Positions 1 to 12,300 of a stretch of DNA of 39,263 nucleotides are shown here, piece after piece. Each line of letters opens with the position of its first letter. Positions within the stretch are counted from its first letter, which is position 1. The notes below the pieces were generated by a model. That model saw only the letters and a program-made list of their open reading frames with translations. It made no database searches and was not told the origin of the DNA. The translations under genes were made by a program, and so were the position numbers. Source of the stretch: Ichthyophonus hoferi (lineage: Eukaryota > Opisthokonta > Ichthyosporea > Ichthyophonida > Ichthyophonidae); the NCBI GenBank assembly GCA_002751075.1, contig NAOQ01000087.1, positions 129,541 through 168,803 on the forward strand, read 5' to 3'.

Positions 1-64
1 ATATATATATATATATATATATATAAACAACCCAATCAGATATATATATATATATATATATATA
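1..64. repeat. (AT)n microsatellite pair
   Basis: Two pure AT dinucleotide runs (1-25 and 40-64) are separated by a short unique spacer. Similar shorter AT runs occur at 2475-2496, 20261-20278, 28421-28439 and 33035-33055, all in introns or intergenic DNA. They are simple sequence with no evidence of function. Confidence 0.95.
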
Positions 65-289
65 GTTGTATCTACAACCATGAATCGGCTTTTGCATATA
101 TGGGCTTGTATGGATGTATGTTAACGTTTCCTTGTATATATATTCGTATGTCTGCAAACATGCTGCAACAGTGTGTAGCCCTCTGTTGATATACTGACTG
201 GATGTAAATAGCAATCAACATGGCCTAGTATAGGGGCGTAGAGGCAACATGTGCTATGTACAAATAAGGCAATCGGGTGTATAGATAAA

Positions 290-295
290 TTTATT
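290..295 (-). terminator. Poly(A) signal AATAAA of the Met/Asn/Pro-rich gene
   Basis: AATAAA on the minus strand lies 6 nt after the proposed TAG stop (303-301) of the upstream gene. It supports placing the 3' end of that gene here. No cleavage site can be read from sequence alone. Confidence 0.5.
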
Positions 296-300
296 CCCAC

Positions 301-2960
301 CTATAATAAGTAGCTGTTCGGCTGATTACTGAAATACAATAAAATCTTACATGATACTATAGGACAAAAATAATTAGATAAGATTAGTATAAAATACAAT
401 AAGAATCGTGTTGATTGATTTTTTAAAGAGGATTAAAGAACTAATGAGTATGGTTGTCAAGGTTTAAATAAACAAAGAACAAAAGAGATTGGTTAATAGG
501 TAGAAGATAACTTACCTGGCGATCATCGTCTTCGTCGTCAAATCCATTCTGTCTGCATTAGTGCATCATTAGAATTTTAAATATGAACTTTGATTGCGTA
601 ATTATATATAACAGATAGATGGGGAGAGGAGAAAAATATACCATATCCGCAAATCACCCTCCGACTAAAGATATAATATCAGGGAATATTTACAAACCAA
701 CGGTGTGAATGTTAATATGTATGGTGGGTTTCATTATAATCATTCCAACAAATGTCACATTGGCATTCCCTATATTACCCTCTAAATTATATGTAAAATA
801 TAAAATGTAAACCATAATATCTATCTAGAGCCATACACCATACACTATATACTATACACTATATACTATACACTATATAGCATATATTATAGAGAAAGAG
901 CAAGAGAGAGAGATAAAGAAAGAGATATATAATACTGACTACCTGCATATAGTCTATAGACCTTACACCATACATTATACATTATACACTACACTATAAC
1001 TCACGAGAAAGTAGGCTGAGTATTAGCAGGAATAGGATACTTCTGAGAATTACTAATAGGCACAGGCCTGGCATGCTCCATACCAAATGGTACATTCTGC
1101 ATAGCAGTAGGAAAAACAGTGTGGGGAGGTCCAGAGAACCCAGGTGTAGAAACATGGGAGAGAGGGGGAGAGGAGAAAGACTGAGAGCTAGGGTTGGACC
1201 CAATAGAGAATTTACGATTAAATGTTTCTGTTAACGATGTTTGTAAGAGGTCTCGGGGAGAGAGGGCAGCCCCTTGAGGAACATTACGGGGGGACATGGT
1301 GGTATATGGTGATGATTGACGCGACATATGATGTGATATAGGACTGGTCTGAAGTAGATAGGGCAAGAAAAAGGAGCGGGAGAGGGAGAGGGAGAGGAAG
1401 AAGTGAGGAAAAATCAAAGATGGGATGTGTCATTATATGTACCATGTGAGAATAGGCATGTTGGTAAGTTCATTGAAATATATATATATATTCATAGTCT
1501 ATGGGTCCAATTATATAGTGAAGTACAGAGTTGATAGGTAGGTAGGTGGATAGTAAGATGTGTATGTATGTATGTATGTATGATATTATATATACATGTC
1601 CACAATAATAAATAAATAGGTAAGAAATGTTGTATGTATATATATATGCATTCACAGGGTAAACTTAATAAAATATTGGTCTAAATATACAGGTATACGC
1701 ATTGTTTGTAAGGAAATATGTAATTAGCTATCCCGTCAAGTGCTTAAGTACTTAAATAATAAAAACCCAATGAAAAAGATGCATATACAATTCTATATAG
1801 GAAAATAAAATATAAATAATAAAGAGTGTATGTCTAGACCAATCACAAGTTATATATGAATTAATCTATATAAAAATGGATCCATAAATTAAAACCAATA
1901 TTTCCCGTAAAACTTGAATAAAAACTAACCGAGTATATATTGCCAAATTGATCAGAAGTTAAAGATGGAGGGGCCATAGTATGGTGCATATTCATATTGC
2001 CATGTTGTTGTACATTTATATTATGTTGTTGTACATTTATATTGACACCCATATTCGGCCCTCGACTAGGGCCCATGTTTGCAGGCATATTTATAGAAGG
2101 TCCTCCCATATGAGGCTGGAGAGAACTATTTAGATTACTATCATTCTGTTCTCCCATAGTACTGTGATTGGCAAGGAACCGGGAAAAGGCAGCTGTTAAA
2201 GGCAAGGAGGTTAGAGTGATAAACAAAAGACGTTATAAGAGAGTAGAGTACATTGTACATAGGAAAATATATTTAAAGGTTGTTTCCTTCATTTATATAT
2301 CATAAAAAGTACAAAGTGTACCTGTCAAATACAATCACACTTTACCGGTGTAGTCATGTTGCTGGGGTGGGGTTTGGACGGCAGATGATAAAATTATGAC
2401 GTATGAACACAACAGATATAAAGACACAGATAGGCTAAGATATGCATTGATAGACAGGACCTATAAACCACTGCATATATATATATATATATATATTCAA
2501 TTACAAGCACGGGAAAATTAAAGAATACCGATGTTTTCCATCAATGCCACTCTAGATCTCTTTTATAGCAGAACTGCAAAGGGTAAACAGAAACAACAAA
2601 GACATACGTCCTTTAAATAAACACATTTAAATAACAAACAAAAATATGATATACATCCGTACTATAACACTACAACACTATCTTGTATTTACTTCGTAAC
2701 AGGAAATAAATAAAGATGGAACAAACAACAAAACAAACATGCGAGAAAATAACAATAAGGTACAACATCGCGCTTTAACTAGGATATAACCTACCATCGA
2801 AACTGGCCTCATCAAAGGCCTTTTCAATCACTAGGTCTTGTTGCATGGCATTGGAAAACTGAGGCATGGGTAGATCTGTTTTGTAAGTTCCTGGATGTGG
2901 CCCTCTAGGAGGTTGTAATCTCTGGAGTTGTTGAATAGCGCTATCAAAATTGAATTCCAT
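301..2960 (-). CDS. Unrecognised Met/Asn/Pro-rich protein with acidic C-terminus, six exons
   Basis: I do not recognise the family. Exons in order: 2960-2795, 2549-2529, 2192-1930, 1348-1005, 552-516, 321-301. All phases agree and give 283 aa. An equally consistent alternative uses donor 2791 and acceptor 2551, giving 285 aa with two extra residues (GR). The N-terminus (about residues 1-75) looks ordered and helical, with segments such as LVIEKAFDEASF and VALMENIAAFSRFLANH. The middle is low-complexity, rich in Met, Asn, Pro, Gln and Ser, and includes a tandem NINVQQH repeat. The C-terminus contains the acidic run FDDEDDD. The composition resembles transcription-cofactor or RNA-associated proteins, but that is only inference. 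The last two small exons are the weakest part: a stop directly after an alternative acceptor near 330 would shorten the tail by six residues. A (CTCCCT)n-like pyrimidine tract precedes exon 4. Confidence 0.65.
834..1000. repeat. Degenerate ACTATAC/ATACACT repeats in an intron
   Basis: Copies of the heptamer-like ACTATAC/ATACACT unit recur at about 834-885 and 961-1000, in intron 4 of the Met/Asn/Pro-rich gene. A purine-rich GAGA stretch (about 891-925) sits between them. Related degenerate arrays appear at 27747-27838, 29150-29245 and 31304-31337. Confidence 0.6.
1376..1400. repeat. (GAGGGA)n purine microsatellite upstream of a 3' splice site
   Basis: A short hexamer run of GAGGGA units on the plus strand reads as CTCCCT on the minus strand. 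It starts about 27 nt before the acceptor of exon 4 of the minus-strand gene. It may serve as, or have expanded from, the polypyrimidine tract of that intron. The same hexamer recurs before an acceptor in the kinase gene. Confidence 0.7.
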
Positions 2961-5900
2961 GTTTTAAAATAACTATTTCATAATAACATTAGGTGGTGTG
3001 CTTTCTGTATAGGGTGCTTTTTATGCATACATATATATATATATTAATTACTAGTGGATCACCTACTATTAATGGGCTTACTGCGAGACCCGAGAACTGT
3101 GTCCATAACCATACGTAATTAAGCCGTAATCCTGGTCGAAAGAAATTAGCCTATTTAAAAAACATATAACGATGATTATTGGGTAGATATGTTTAATGAA
3201 GGTTGTAAGAGGTCAATAGTGTATAACTAATTAATATCTTGTATTGGCGTTGTTTAGTGTTTTTTAATTAGTCCTTTGGCTTAAACGATCTGTGATAACT
3301 GATCTATTGGTGTATAATCACGGAATGTGAATTGGCTTACTGTTTTATTTGATACTACCAGTACTAATTATTCTTATGCCCTTTTTGATAAAAAGAATGA
3401 TAATGGGAAGTAAGTTCAAATGGCTATATTAATAATTTTTAAAAAAAAATATTAGTAAATTAAAAAATATATATTATTGGGTACTTTTATTATAAAATAT
3501 ATAATAAATTTTTTTAAAAATAAATGCAATATATAGCTTTATACTTTTAGGCTTTTACTTTGCCAAATTAGGTTTGTGGGTCAGAAACCACGATTCAAAA
3601 GATAACTAATTGATTATGTACATATTAGTGGGTTAGGTTTACAACTATACCAATTTACAATCCGAACGTTGCTGAAGAATAAATTCTGATTGGTCTGAAA
3701 ATGATGGTCTGATAAGAAGCCAGCAAAGTTGTAGTTGTAATATACCGCAATTCCATTAATAAGTCGGTCGGTTAGTTACCGCATACCACAAGAACCACGA
3801 ACAACGAACGACTAGCTCTAAAATTACATTATAAGAAACGCGTATAAGACAATAAAATAGTTGGCAGTGAAGCAATATTCAAAAACTCCAATAGCCTATT
3901 ATATTAGATACAGTCAATTTGTATGAGGATTTGCAAACATAGCGATATGTTTTACATTTAAATTACCACTATAATTTTATCTAGTATCATAATAATAAAA
4001 GCATTGTTCAAAAAAGTAATGATGCCTTTAAAATGCCAGACTTGAAACTGTGCATATTTGTAGAATTGATATACAAAATATAGAGTAAATTTTGCTTTAT
4101 CTGTTAAATCCGGCCTTAAATTCCTGTATAATGCTATCAAATTCATTGGCCACTGCTTTATACAATAAGATGCAGAGGTTAAAGACGCCGCAACTCATCA
4201 ATGCATATTGTACGTTTAAAAAAAGAAACTATTTCTCATGTTCCGAGAACGTGATAGATATTAGCAGCCTCTTAAAGATAGGGAGCATATTTGTGGCTCT
4301 CATCAGTAAAGCATATGTTCTAATTCAACTAAGGCTGTGCTCACAAGGTCATTCATTGGTGAAATAAATAGAAGCATATACCAATCCATATTTACACCAA
4401 TTATAATAGCTAGAGAATTATTAGATGGCCATTCCTATTCGCGAAAGAATGGATCTGACAATTCAAGGTCTAGATTTCAATTATTATATATAGCTTAATT
4501 TATTTCCTAATGACGCCGCTAAGATCTAAGGTACAGATCCAGTGTGATTGGAATCAATCAATAGGAACACCGCATAAACATGCTATTTCATAACTAGAAG
4601 GCAAATACAGAAAGATGGAAGCACCACGTGGTCATGAGCCAATCTATAATAAAACTACTGATATTTCTTAAGCTTTATGTATGCATTGAAGCCACCGATA
4701 GCTCACCTTATTTAAACCTATATATACAGAGATGGGAATAATGTTCACGTGGTCTTGTTTATATATACCAGTACATATATTATCATAAGAAAACTTTGTA
4801 GCGAGGTATACATTTTTCTGAGAATGGTCGGTCAATGTAATTCTTCATATTTAATGGCTCTGTCTTTAAATCATTATTGACTTTTTAATGTATTTTTTAG
4901 AAATATTGTGCGTACCTGTACATTAGTGAGTGTAGATTCTATATGTATGCGATAATGAGCATGAAATATTCACCAACAGATATCGGTATACAACTATTAT
5001 CATCTCATGTATGAAGGTATATGCCTATAATATACACTTATATATGTTCACACGCAAGTATTTATGCAAGTTGCTGCAAGTGTTGGCCAATCAATAATTA
5101 GTAAGATAGTTGATAGATAAAAGCCTCAGCTGCTGCCCACGCCTATAAATCTAATTGATATAATTTGTCAGTGTAAACCTATAAAGGATGTGCTCTCATG
5201 AGGTAGCATTATAGAGTTTTTATAATAAAATCGTAATAGGATTTAAATAATTCTATACAGAAAGATGTAATAAAGAATATAGAACACGGGACAACTGCAA
5301 AAAAAATCAAAAAATATAAAATGATTATTTATACACAAATGTTCTGCATGACTTGCAATCATGTCAGGTCTTCCCCTTCTTGAAATCAAAAGAACTCAAA
5401 ACTCCATGACAAGATTAGCTACTAATAAGAATCCTTGGATACAAGTATGAACTTTATTAGACTATTCCTTATTGTTTTATACAGCCCCCTTTGGTTTCAA
5501 ATATAAAATTACGTCCACTCTGGATGCACATATCGAATATAATATTCTTTACGGATATATACTAATAATACGTGTGGGAATTTGGTCTTGATGTACGAGC
5601 AACCATAACGTTCTTCTTTGGAGTTTAGATCGTGATCTCAAGCTTATTAAAGCTAAAATAAAATAAAATATTAGAGATTAAATCTAGCTAACGTTTATGC
5701 TTTTTTGTACTGTGAATTTAACTTTGATGAAGAATATCCATTTCCTATCATAGTATTATTGTTTTGTTGGAAAATTCACCTATCAGGATTGATCTATTCG
5801 GCCTAAATTCTTTAATTTAAGATGGTAAGGTACAATTTGACATAGGCATGTAGTCAGACGGTGTTATCTTAAAGCTGTCTGTTTTATTATCCTATTTTTT

Positions 5901-6377
5901 ATGTATAGCATAATTAACTATTGTATCATTTTAACTATAATTGATGTGTATAATATGATACATATGGAAGACCCCAGCTTTTTTGGTTTTTTACTTATAA
6001 TTTTTGAAAAACTTTACTATATATCAATAAACGTATGTCCTATCATATAGTTGTACATATATTATAATAAATTCGAAAAACAAATTGGTATCGTGCAATC
6101 TACCGGACATAACAACGACTGGATGGATTGATAAATCATATGTATATTGTTCATATAATTGTGGAAGTAAGAGATTTAATTGCCTGATTTAACAACGATC
6201 GCACACAATCCAAACATATTATGTCGTCTCTAATTACACAATCATGCCCATACACGCATAGAATTATTGAACATGTATACACAGTTGTTATTATAGCTTA
6301 CAACAACAAAAAATGATGAAACCAGTCTAACATCAACTACGATTACATTTGAAAGCAAGGGCATGACTTGAAAGGGT
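2961..6377. other. Intergenic region between two minus-strand genes
   Basis: This holds the 5' flank of the Met/Asn/Pro-rich gene and the 3' flank of the NADPH oxidase gene. A CCAAT box on the minus strand (3693-3689) lies about 730 nt upstream of the ATG at 2960. Apart from the coding-like relic at 4097-4485 I see only short open stretches, for example one near 4511-4594 on the plus strand. They lack splice or homology support. The 3420-3540 part is almost pure A/T. Confidence 0.7.
4097..4485 (-). pseudogene. Coding-like relic of unknown family
   Basis: Minus-strand translation of this stretch shows several successive open segments with protein-like composition, higher GC and balanced residues, for example around NLDLELSDPFF, IIIGVNMDWYMLLF and AVANEFDSIIQEFKAGF. 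The frame is interrupted a few times and no clean GT-AG introns explain it, so it looks like a decayed gene or element. The VNMDWY stretch is faintly reminiscent of the VDWF-type motif of TNP2-like (CACTA) transposases, but the surrounding residues do not match well and I would not assign it. No terminal repeats were found around it. Confidence 0.3.
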
Positions 6378-9300
6378 TTAGAAGTTTTCCTTGAGATAGC
6401 GGATGGTGCGCCCAGTAGCCGCATTGGTCTTACGACAAATTAAATACAATTGCTTTGTGGGGACAGATATATGTTAATTAAGGTAATACCCATATTTTTC
6501 TATTAATTGGAACACAACGTGTGCAGTTCTGTAACTGAACGTACATTTGAATGCATATATTTATATGGATGTGGTATATATTGTTGTATTGGAATTCGCC
6601 TATGGGCATGTACAAATACAGATAGATGTGTGTATTATTTCAAAATAGTATTGGATATTTTCTGTATTTCATGGGGAAATAAATTGTGGGAAAATATTTG
6701 AAGAGACATGACAGAGGAAAATACAATCTTGGTGGAATATTTACAATGAGCAAGTGTGCAACAAGGGCTTTATAAGTGTGAAATTGTATCTATCCCCTTT
6801 GAGAGGCCTCAATATAGCTGTTGAATTATATATACAGATAATAACATTAAAATAAATGTTTGCTTTATTAAAAGAGTACTAACGAACAAAATCTAAGGAA
6901 TGATCACATGTTAAAAATCATCAGCTTGAATGTTACTTGGTGTCTGATTAGGCATTTACTATTACTCAGGCAATATACCGATTTTAAGTTTGTCATACAT
7001 TCTTGTATCCTACCTTAGAAAGCCCCTTGGGTCCGCAGTAAAACACGGCCATGTCCTTGTTTTCCTGTGCACACTTTCTATCTGTATCTGCAATAATTGT
7101 AGTCCAATCAGGACGGCCCCAATATGTTTGCTCATCTAACTGGGTCAATAAGCTTCTCCCCAGAATCTCCTCGGACAGACGAAGTCCATGCCAAAGAAGA
7201 AGAGAGCGAATATCATTCTGTTTGTATAAAAAAGACGACGGGGAAGGAAGGGAGGAATATGGAAGATATAGAAAGCAGGGCGACAACGTTATTGAGTAAA
7301 AGATAAATATTTTTGAGAAAATGGGAGTAATAGGGAGTAATACTTGCGGTATTTATAATGCATAAAAACCTCTAATTATATGTATAGCCACAGCTCAGGT
7401 GCGTATATTTCCATTACTAAATGTATATCTTAGCATATAGAGATTGTTTTATGTGTCGATTCAGATAGATGGATAAAAATAAAAAAGGGCAGTGATACTA
7501 AAACATAAATCAACTCTGCTGACAAATTCACCGAAACAAAACTAGTTTATTGTAAATAAAATAACTCCTAATTTTTTGAAGATAACTGTTGAACTATGTT
7601 ATAGAACCGAGTTAAAACGATTAGCATTTTTGTTTTTAAATAATAATTTTTTTCCATTTATGTAATATTGTATGCTTTTTTGTACATTATTTCGGTATGT
7701 TTATATATAATTTAGATTGTATAGAATAAAGATTGTTGGCATACATCATGACGCCAACGTCTATGGGATTTACGATAGTTAAAGGATGGCCAAAGACTGG
7801 TGCAGAAACACAAAATAACCTACAGGTGTGTAATATATTTAAAAGAATCCATAACTCCAAATATTCCCACCTTCGAATAGTTAGTCGTCAAGTACATGTA
7901 CACATGACAACATTCCTTGGCTATTGGATCACTTCTCAGTTCTGATAACAAATAAACAGTATCAGGTTTATTAATGTTATGATACAGGGGTTGCTGCTAA
8001 CAGGAATGCAAGAAAATTATTTGTCTCACTGCCGCATTTCCGCCTTCTTCTTCTATCTATTTACATGTTCTTATCATATTTCCTGGAAACTCACTTACTG
8101 GATCTCTTATCACATTCACGTGTATCCCTTCTCATTACAATATATGTGTTGTAATAATATGAAGGAGAAGTGGTAAAAGTGAAGGATAAATGTGCATATA
8201 AAATAAATTATAACATTATTTTTATTACTCACTATATGAAAGGCTAAAGAACAAGACATAGAGCACCCACCCTTAAGCAAATCAACAAACCACTGTGCAG
8301 GGTTCTGTGTACGATTAACCCAATAGAAGTCCACTGAGCACAACCTGAAAAGTACACAATAAATAATTGACGATGACTCATCAATATTTCTTTAGTCCAT
8401 ATATGGATCTGCATCTAACATTCAACTATGAAACATGAATGAAAAATATTGGCAATAAAAATAAAGAAAATAAGTCTTGTACTCCATGATCTTTTATTTC
8501 ACTGGGTAACAAAAAACAAAAATGATATACTATTGTGACTTTTTTTGATCCCCTCCATTCGTTTTGTTTTTGTTTTCCTGTGCATATATAACATGTACCT
8601 GTTCATGCCGCCCTTCCGGTGCTTAATACGCAGCTGGATATCCCTCAGTGTAGATGCAAAGGGTGTAACTCTATTGGTTATTGGTAAAAATATTAGCATT
8701 CAATAAGAAATGAATAAAATGGCTCACGAATAATGGCTAAAAAAGCTAGCCAGTAAGGCTTCTTCTAGCCCTAGTTTTATAACCCCTCTTTATTTCTGCT
8801 TCTTTGAGCTTTTGCTTTTTTTTCTCTCTTAGGCTTTATCTCTCCACTTATTTTTTAATTCTACACATACCCAGAGACCTTTTTATTTATGTCTTTATTT
8901 TTAACATTAAGCTTGTTACGTTACCCCATTTATATATGGGCAATAATTCAGTTTGAAAATTGAGACAATTATGCATGGTTATGCTGTTCTATTGATCTTA
9001 CCCAATACCAGCAGCCACTAGTACCACATGTTGATAGTCGTATATATGCTCGGCCGGAGCACCAAAAGGCCCATCGATTTGAATTTCAGGTAGTACTGTG
9101 TGCATATAGGTTACAGTAACATTTCTTTTGTGAATAAAAACAAATAAAATGCATGTAAACCAATGTATTTAAAACGTATCTTCTTTAAGCATATACAATT
9201 GCATTGATAGTTACTTTATATTTTTTGTGGTTCCAATCAATAAACATGTTCAGCATACTCCTAAACAAATCATTTTTTTAAACCAAATACAATATACGCA

Positions 9301-12300
9301 TACCATAGACACAGTTAATGGTTCATTTGATGCACACGCTATGAAGAGTATGAACATTATATCCGTGTATAAGGCGCTATACTGTAACCAATACCACAAA
9401 AATCTGTTGAGGACGTCCATTCAATTAATGCTCACCAAAGAAATTTTAAAATATTAGGATTACAGCGGCTCGCTTCATTCTAGTTCTATCATATCATCAA
9501 TTAAGCTTGTGACAAGATATGATTTGGTTTGAACTGCCCGATTTTTTCTTTTGGCGTCCGATTGAAACATTTTACCTTTTTAGGATTTTACAAATTTCAT
9601 TCCTTCTAGCAAAATGTTGATGATCTTTGTTTAGTTTATATGAAAGAATACTAATGACCAATTATTGACCTTAGTTATGTGAGCCCATTTTTGAAGAATA
9701 TCAATAATTAATACCGTAGCATGGTAAGACATTTCTTGGGTTTGTAATACAAATCCAAACGCCAGCCCACAATACCCAATCATGTCGACTGCGTTGACAT
9801 TACAATGCTTGATTTTTTACCTGGATAATTTAGCTCAAAATTTACATGTCCTATTATGCGAATATATTTGGCAGTTATTCAACTATGAATTTCTATCACT
9901 GACTAATATTAAATTTAGTTTTTGTGAATTGATACCAGTCCTGAGCAGACTGTCACTCTAATTTCAATCTACAGCCAATGCGATTTAAACATATTTGCAT
10001 AACTCACTGCATATAAACCAAATGAACGATTAAACATAAAGAGCCATACTGTTGTTAGGATTATCATTGAAGCCCGCTTCGCCTGACTTAGTGCTCCAAA
10101 TGGCCAGCCCATGAAGTTTATGGGTCCAGTCTCCGTTATCTGACGGTATTTATAAATAGGCAAAAATGTGTTTAATAATGTGTTTTTATCAATAGGAGTG
10201 TTCTTGTGATACCAGATACCAAGATTTATCAAATAGAATAGTATTATTCTATAAGAGCACGTGAAAATGATTACCCTAAAATATCAATATACGTCATTTA
10301 ATTTATTGCTAAATAAAAAATCAAATGATAAATTACTTTTTATGTAAGTGTATTGATGCAAGACAAGAGCAGCAATTAATAAAAGATAATATAAAAAAAG
10401 AAACAAGAAATATCAATGAGCTACTATAGAGTATAAAATTAGTTGAAGTCCATTCAGAGGCTGGCCTTCCAATTTCTATTTCTAAAGGGTACAAAAGTAT
10501 AGTAGTTGCTCTCGGGAAAACAATATTGATCAATAAATAAAGCAAAACTATTCAATAAATAAGTTTCATTTTATTGTGTAGTAGTGAGATGTTCTCAAAC
10601 ACAAAATTAATAAATAACTATGGACTAAGGAGTATAAAGTAACGCCCAGAAGTCTTTAGTGATATTCGGGCTGTAAAGTATATGGGAACAAATAAAAAAA
10701 ATACCGTTTACTTAATTGTACGCATATCTTGTAACTACTATTTTTATACCTATATTTTCTTTAACTTTTAAAAACATGATAATACACCAAAAAAAAAAAA
10801 TACAAATAAAAGGCTAAGGCGCCACAAGCATATAATTGCACTACATAATCTCCGAGTTACATTAATCTTACCTTTAATGTGAACTCGAAGGATAGGCTCC
10901 TCCGGACTTGATGAAAGGGTAAAAGGGTGCCACTGTGTTTATAATAGTTAGTATATTGAATACTAATGCGGGACAACCAATACACACGCTTGCATTTAAT
11001 GCTAACAGTTAATTCAAGAGAGGAGAATAAAGATGTTTGCCTTTGTAGATTTTAATGATTAAGTTTTATAATAGGTTTTACAACCATGCTCTGCAATTTG
11101 GATAATATACTGCTAGCACTAATACATGGGAGTAAGAAAACAAACAAACAAAAACATGTATCTGATTTAATTTTATCTGTGGTATACATCAGTTACTAAG
11201 GCAGTATTTTAGTATTTTATACGTAGTATACATTCTTACATAAAAAATTATTATTGAATAATAATTGGAATTGTGAACGGTAGAAAGAAAATATAGATAA
11301 TTGGAGAAACTAAATAACGAATACGTAAATATATTAAATCTGTGTAACAAATACCTGAAAACGAGATAATACAGGAATGCAGATAAAAACGTAATTTCCA
11401 GCCCTCGGATTACATCCGTGAGGTTTGGTCATTTCTGCAAAATCAACACCCGGATTTAATTAAATTGTGCAACGCTATACCCCAAGTTAAATATGAAAGT
11501 TGTATAAATACTAATCATTTCTCTATGATCTTTATATCTGTTTGGGATTTCTATAGTAGTCGTAGATATTATTATCAGAGACAAATAAACATAACTATAT
11601 ATCATATCTACAAAATACAAAAAAAAAAAGGAGCAGCAGATTAATAAAAAAGTTAAGCGAAATAACAATAATAGTAAAAAAATGTATTGGATATTATTGA
11701 AATGAATGCTACTAAAATGCAAGAAGAAGAAAAAGCCATTGAAAAATACGGACTACTTTGCTCTTATTATATTGTACATTTGAAAGTTAGAAAAAAGCAT
11801 GTTTAAGAGCACGCTGGAGGTGATGGTTAATAAAAATGTATATATATATAAAAATATATATTATATACAGGTTTAGCTTTAATGAAGCTTATACCAATCA
11901 TGGTCACATCTGGCTGAAGATGTTTAAGCTGTAGCACCGTAATATGCTTAGATGATTTATAAATTCTTATTAATCGTTCCAAGATGTAGACACCAACTGG
12001 CAAAGAGATCCAATAGGGCATTTCCATATAGGCTAACCAATGACTGGATCCATGCACATAGTTAAGAGCTATATGTATATAGGATTGGTATTTTTTCGAG
12101 TGTTATTTTTACTATACAAAGATAATCAAGGGCATATTTATCTTTAAGAATAGAAGTATATTTGTAAATAGTAATATATTATTCACGCGCGTGTCATGAT
12201 ATAGGCAAGTGCTCGCAAACGTATATGCACGCTAGTATATATGTATTTTTGTATGTGAAAAGTAAAAACTATTTATTCAGAAACTGATAATACAGGTGAA

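Noticed and set aside
7051-7299. Plus-strand frames of 60-82 codons
   Set aside because: They are antisense to oxidase exon 23, which encodes GRPDW and the CGP motif.
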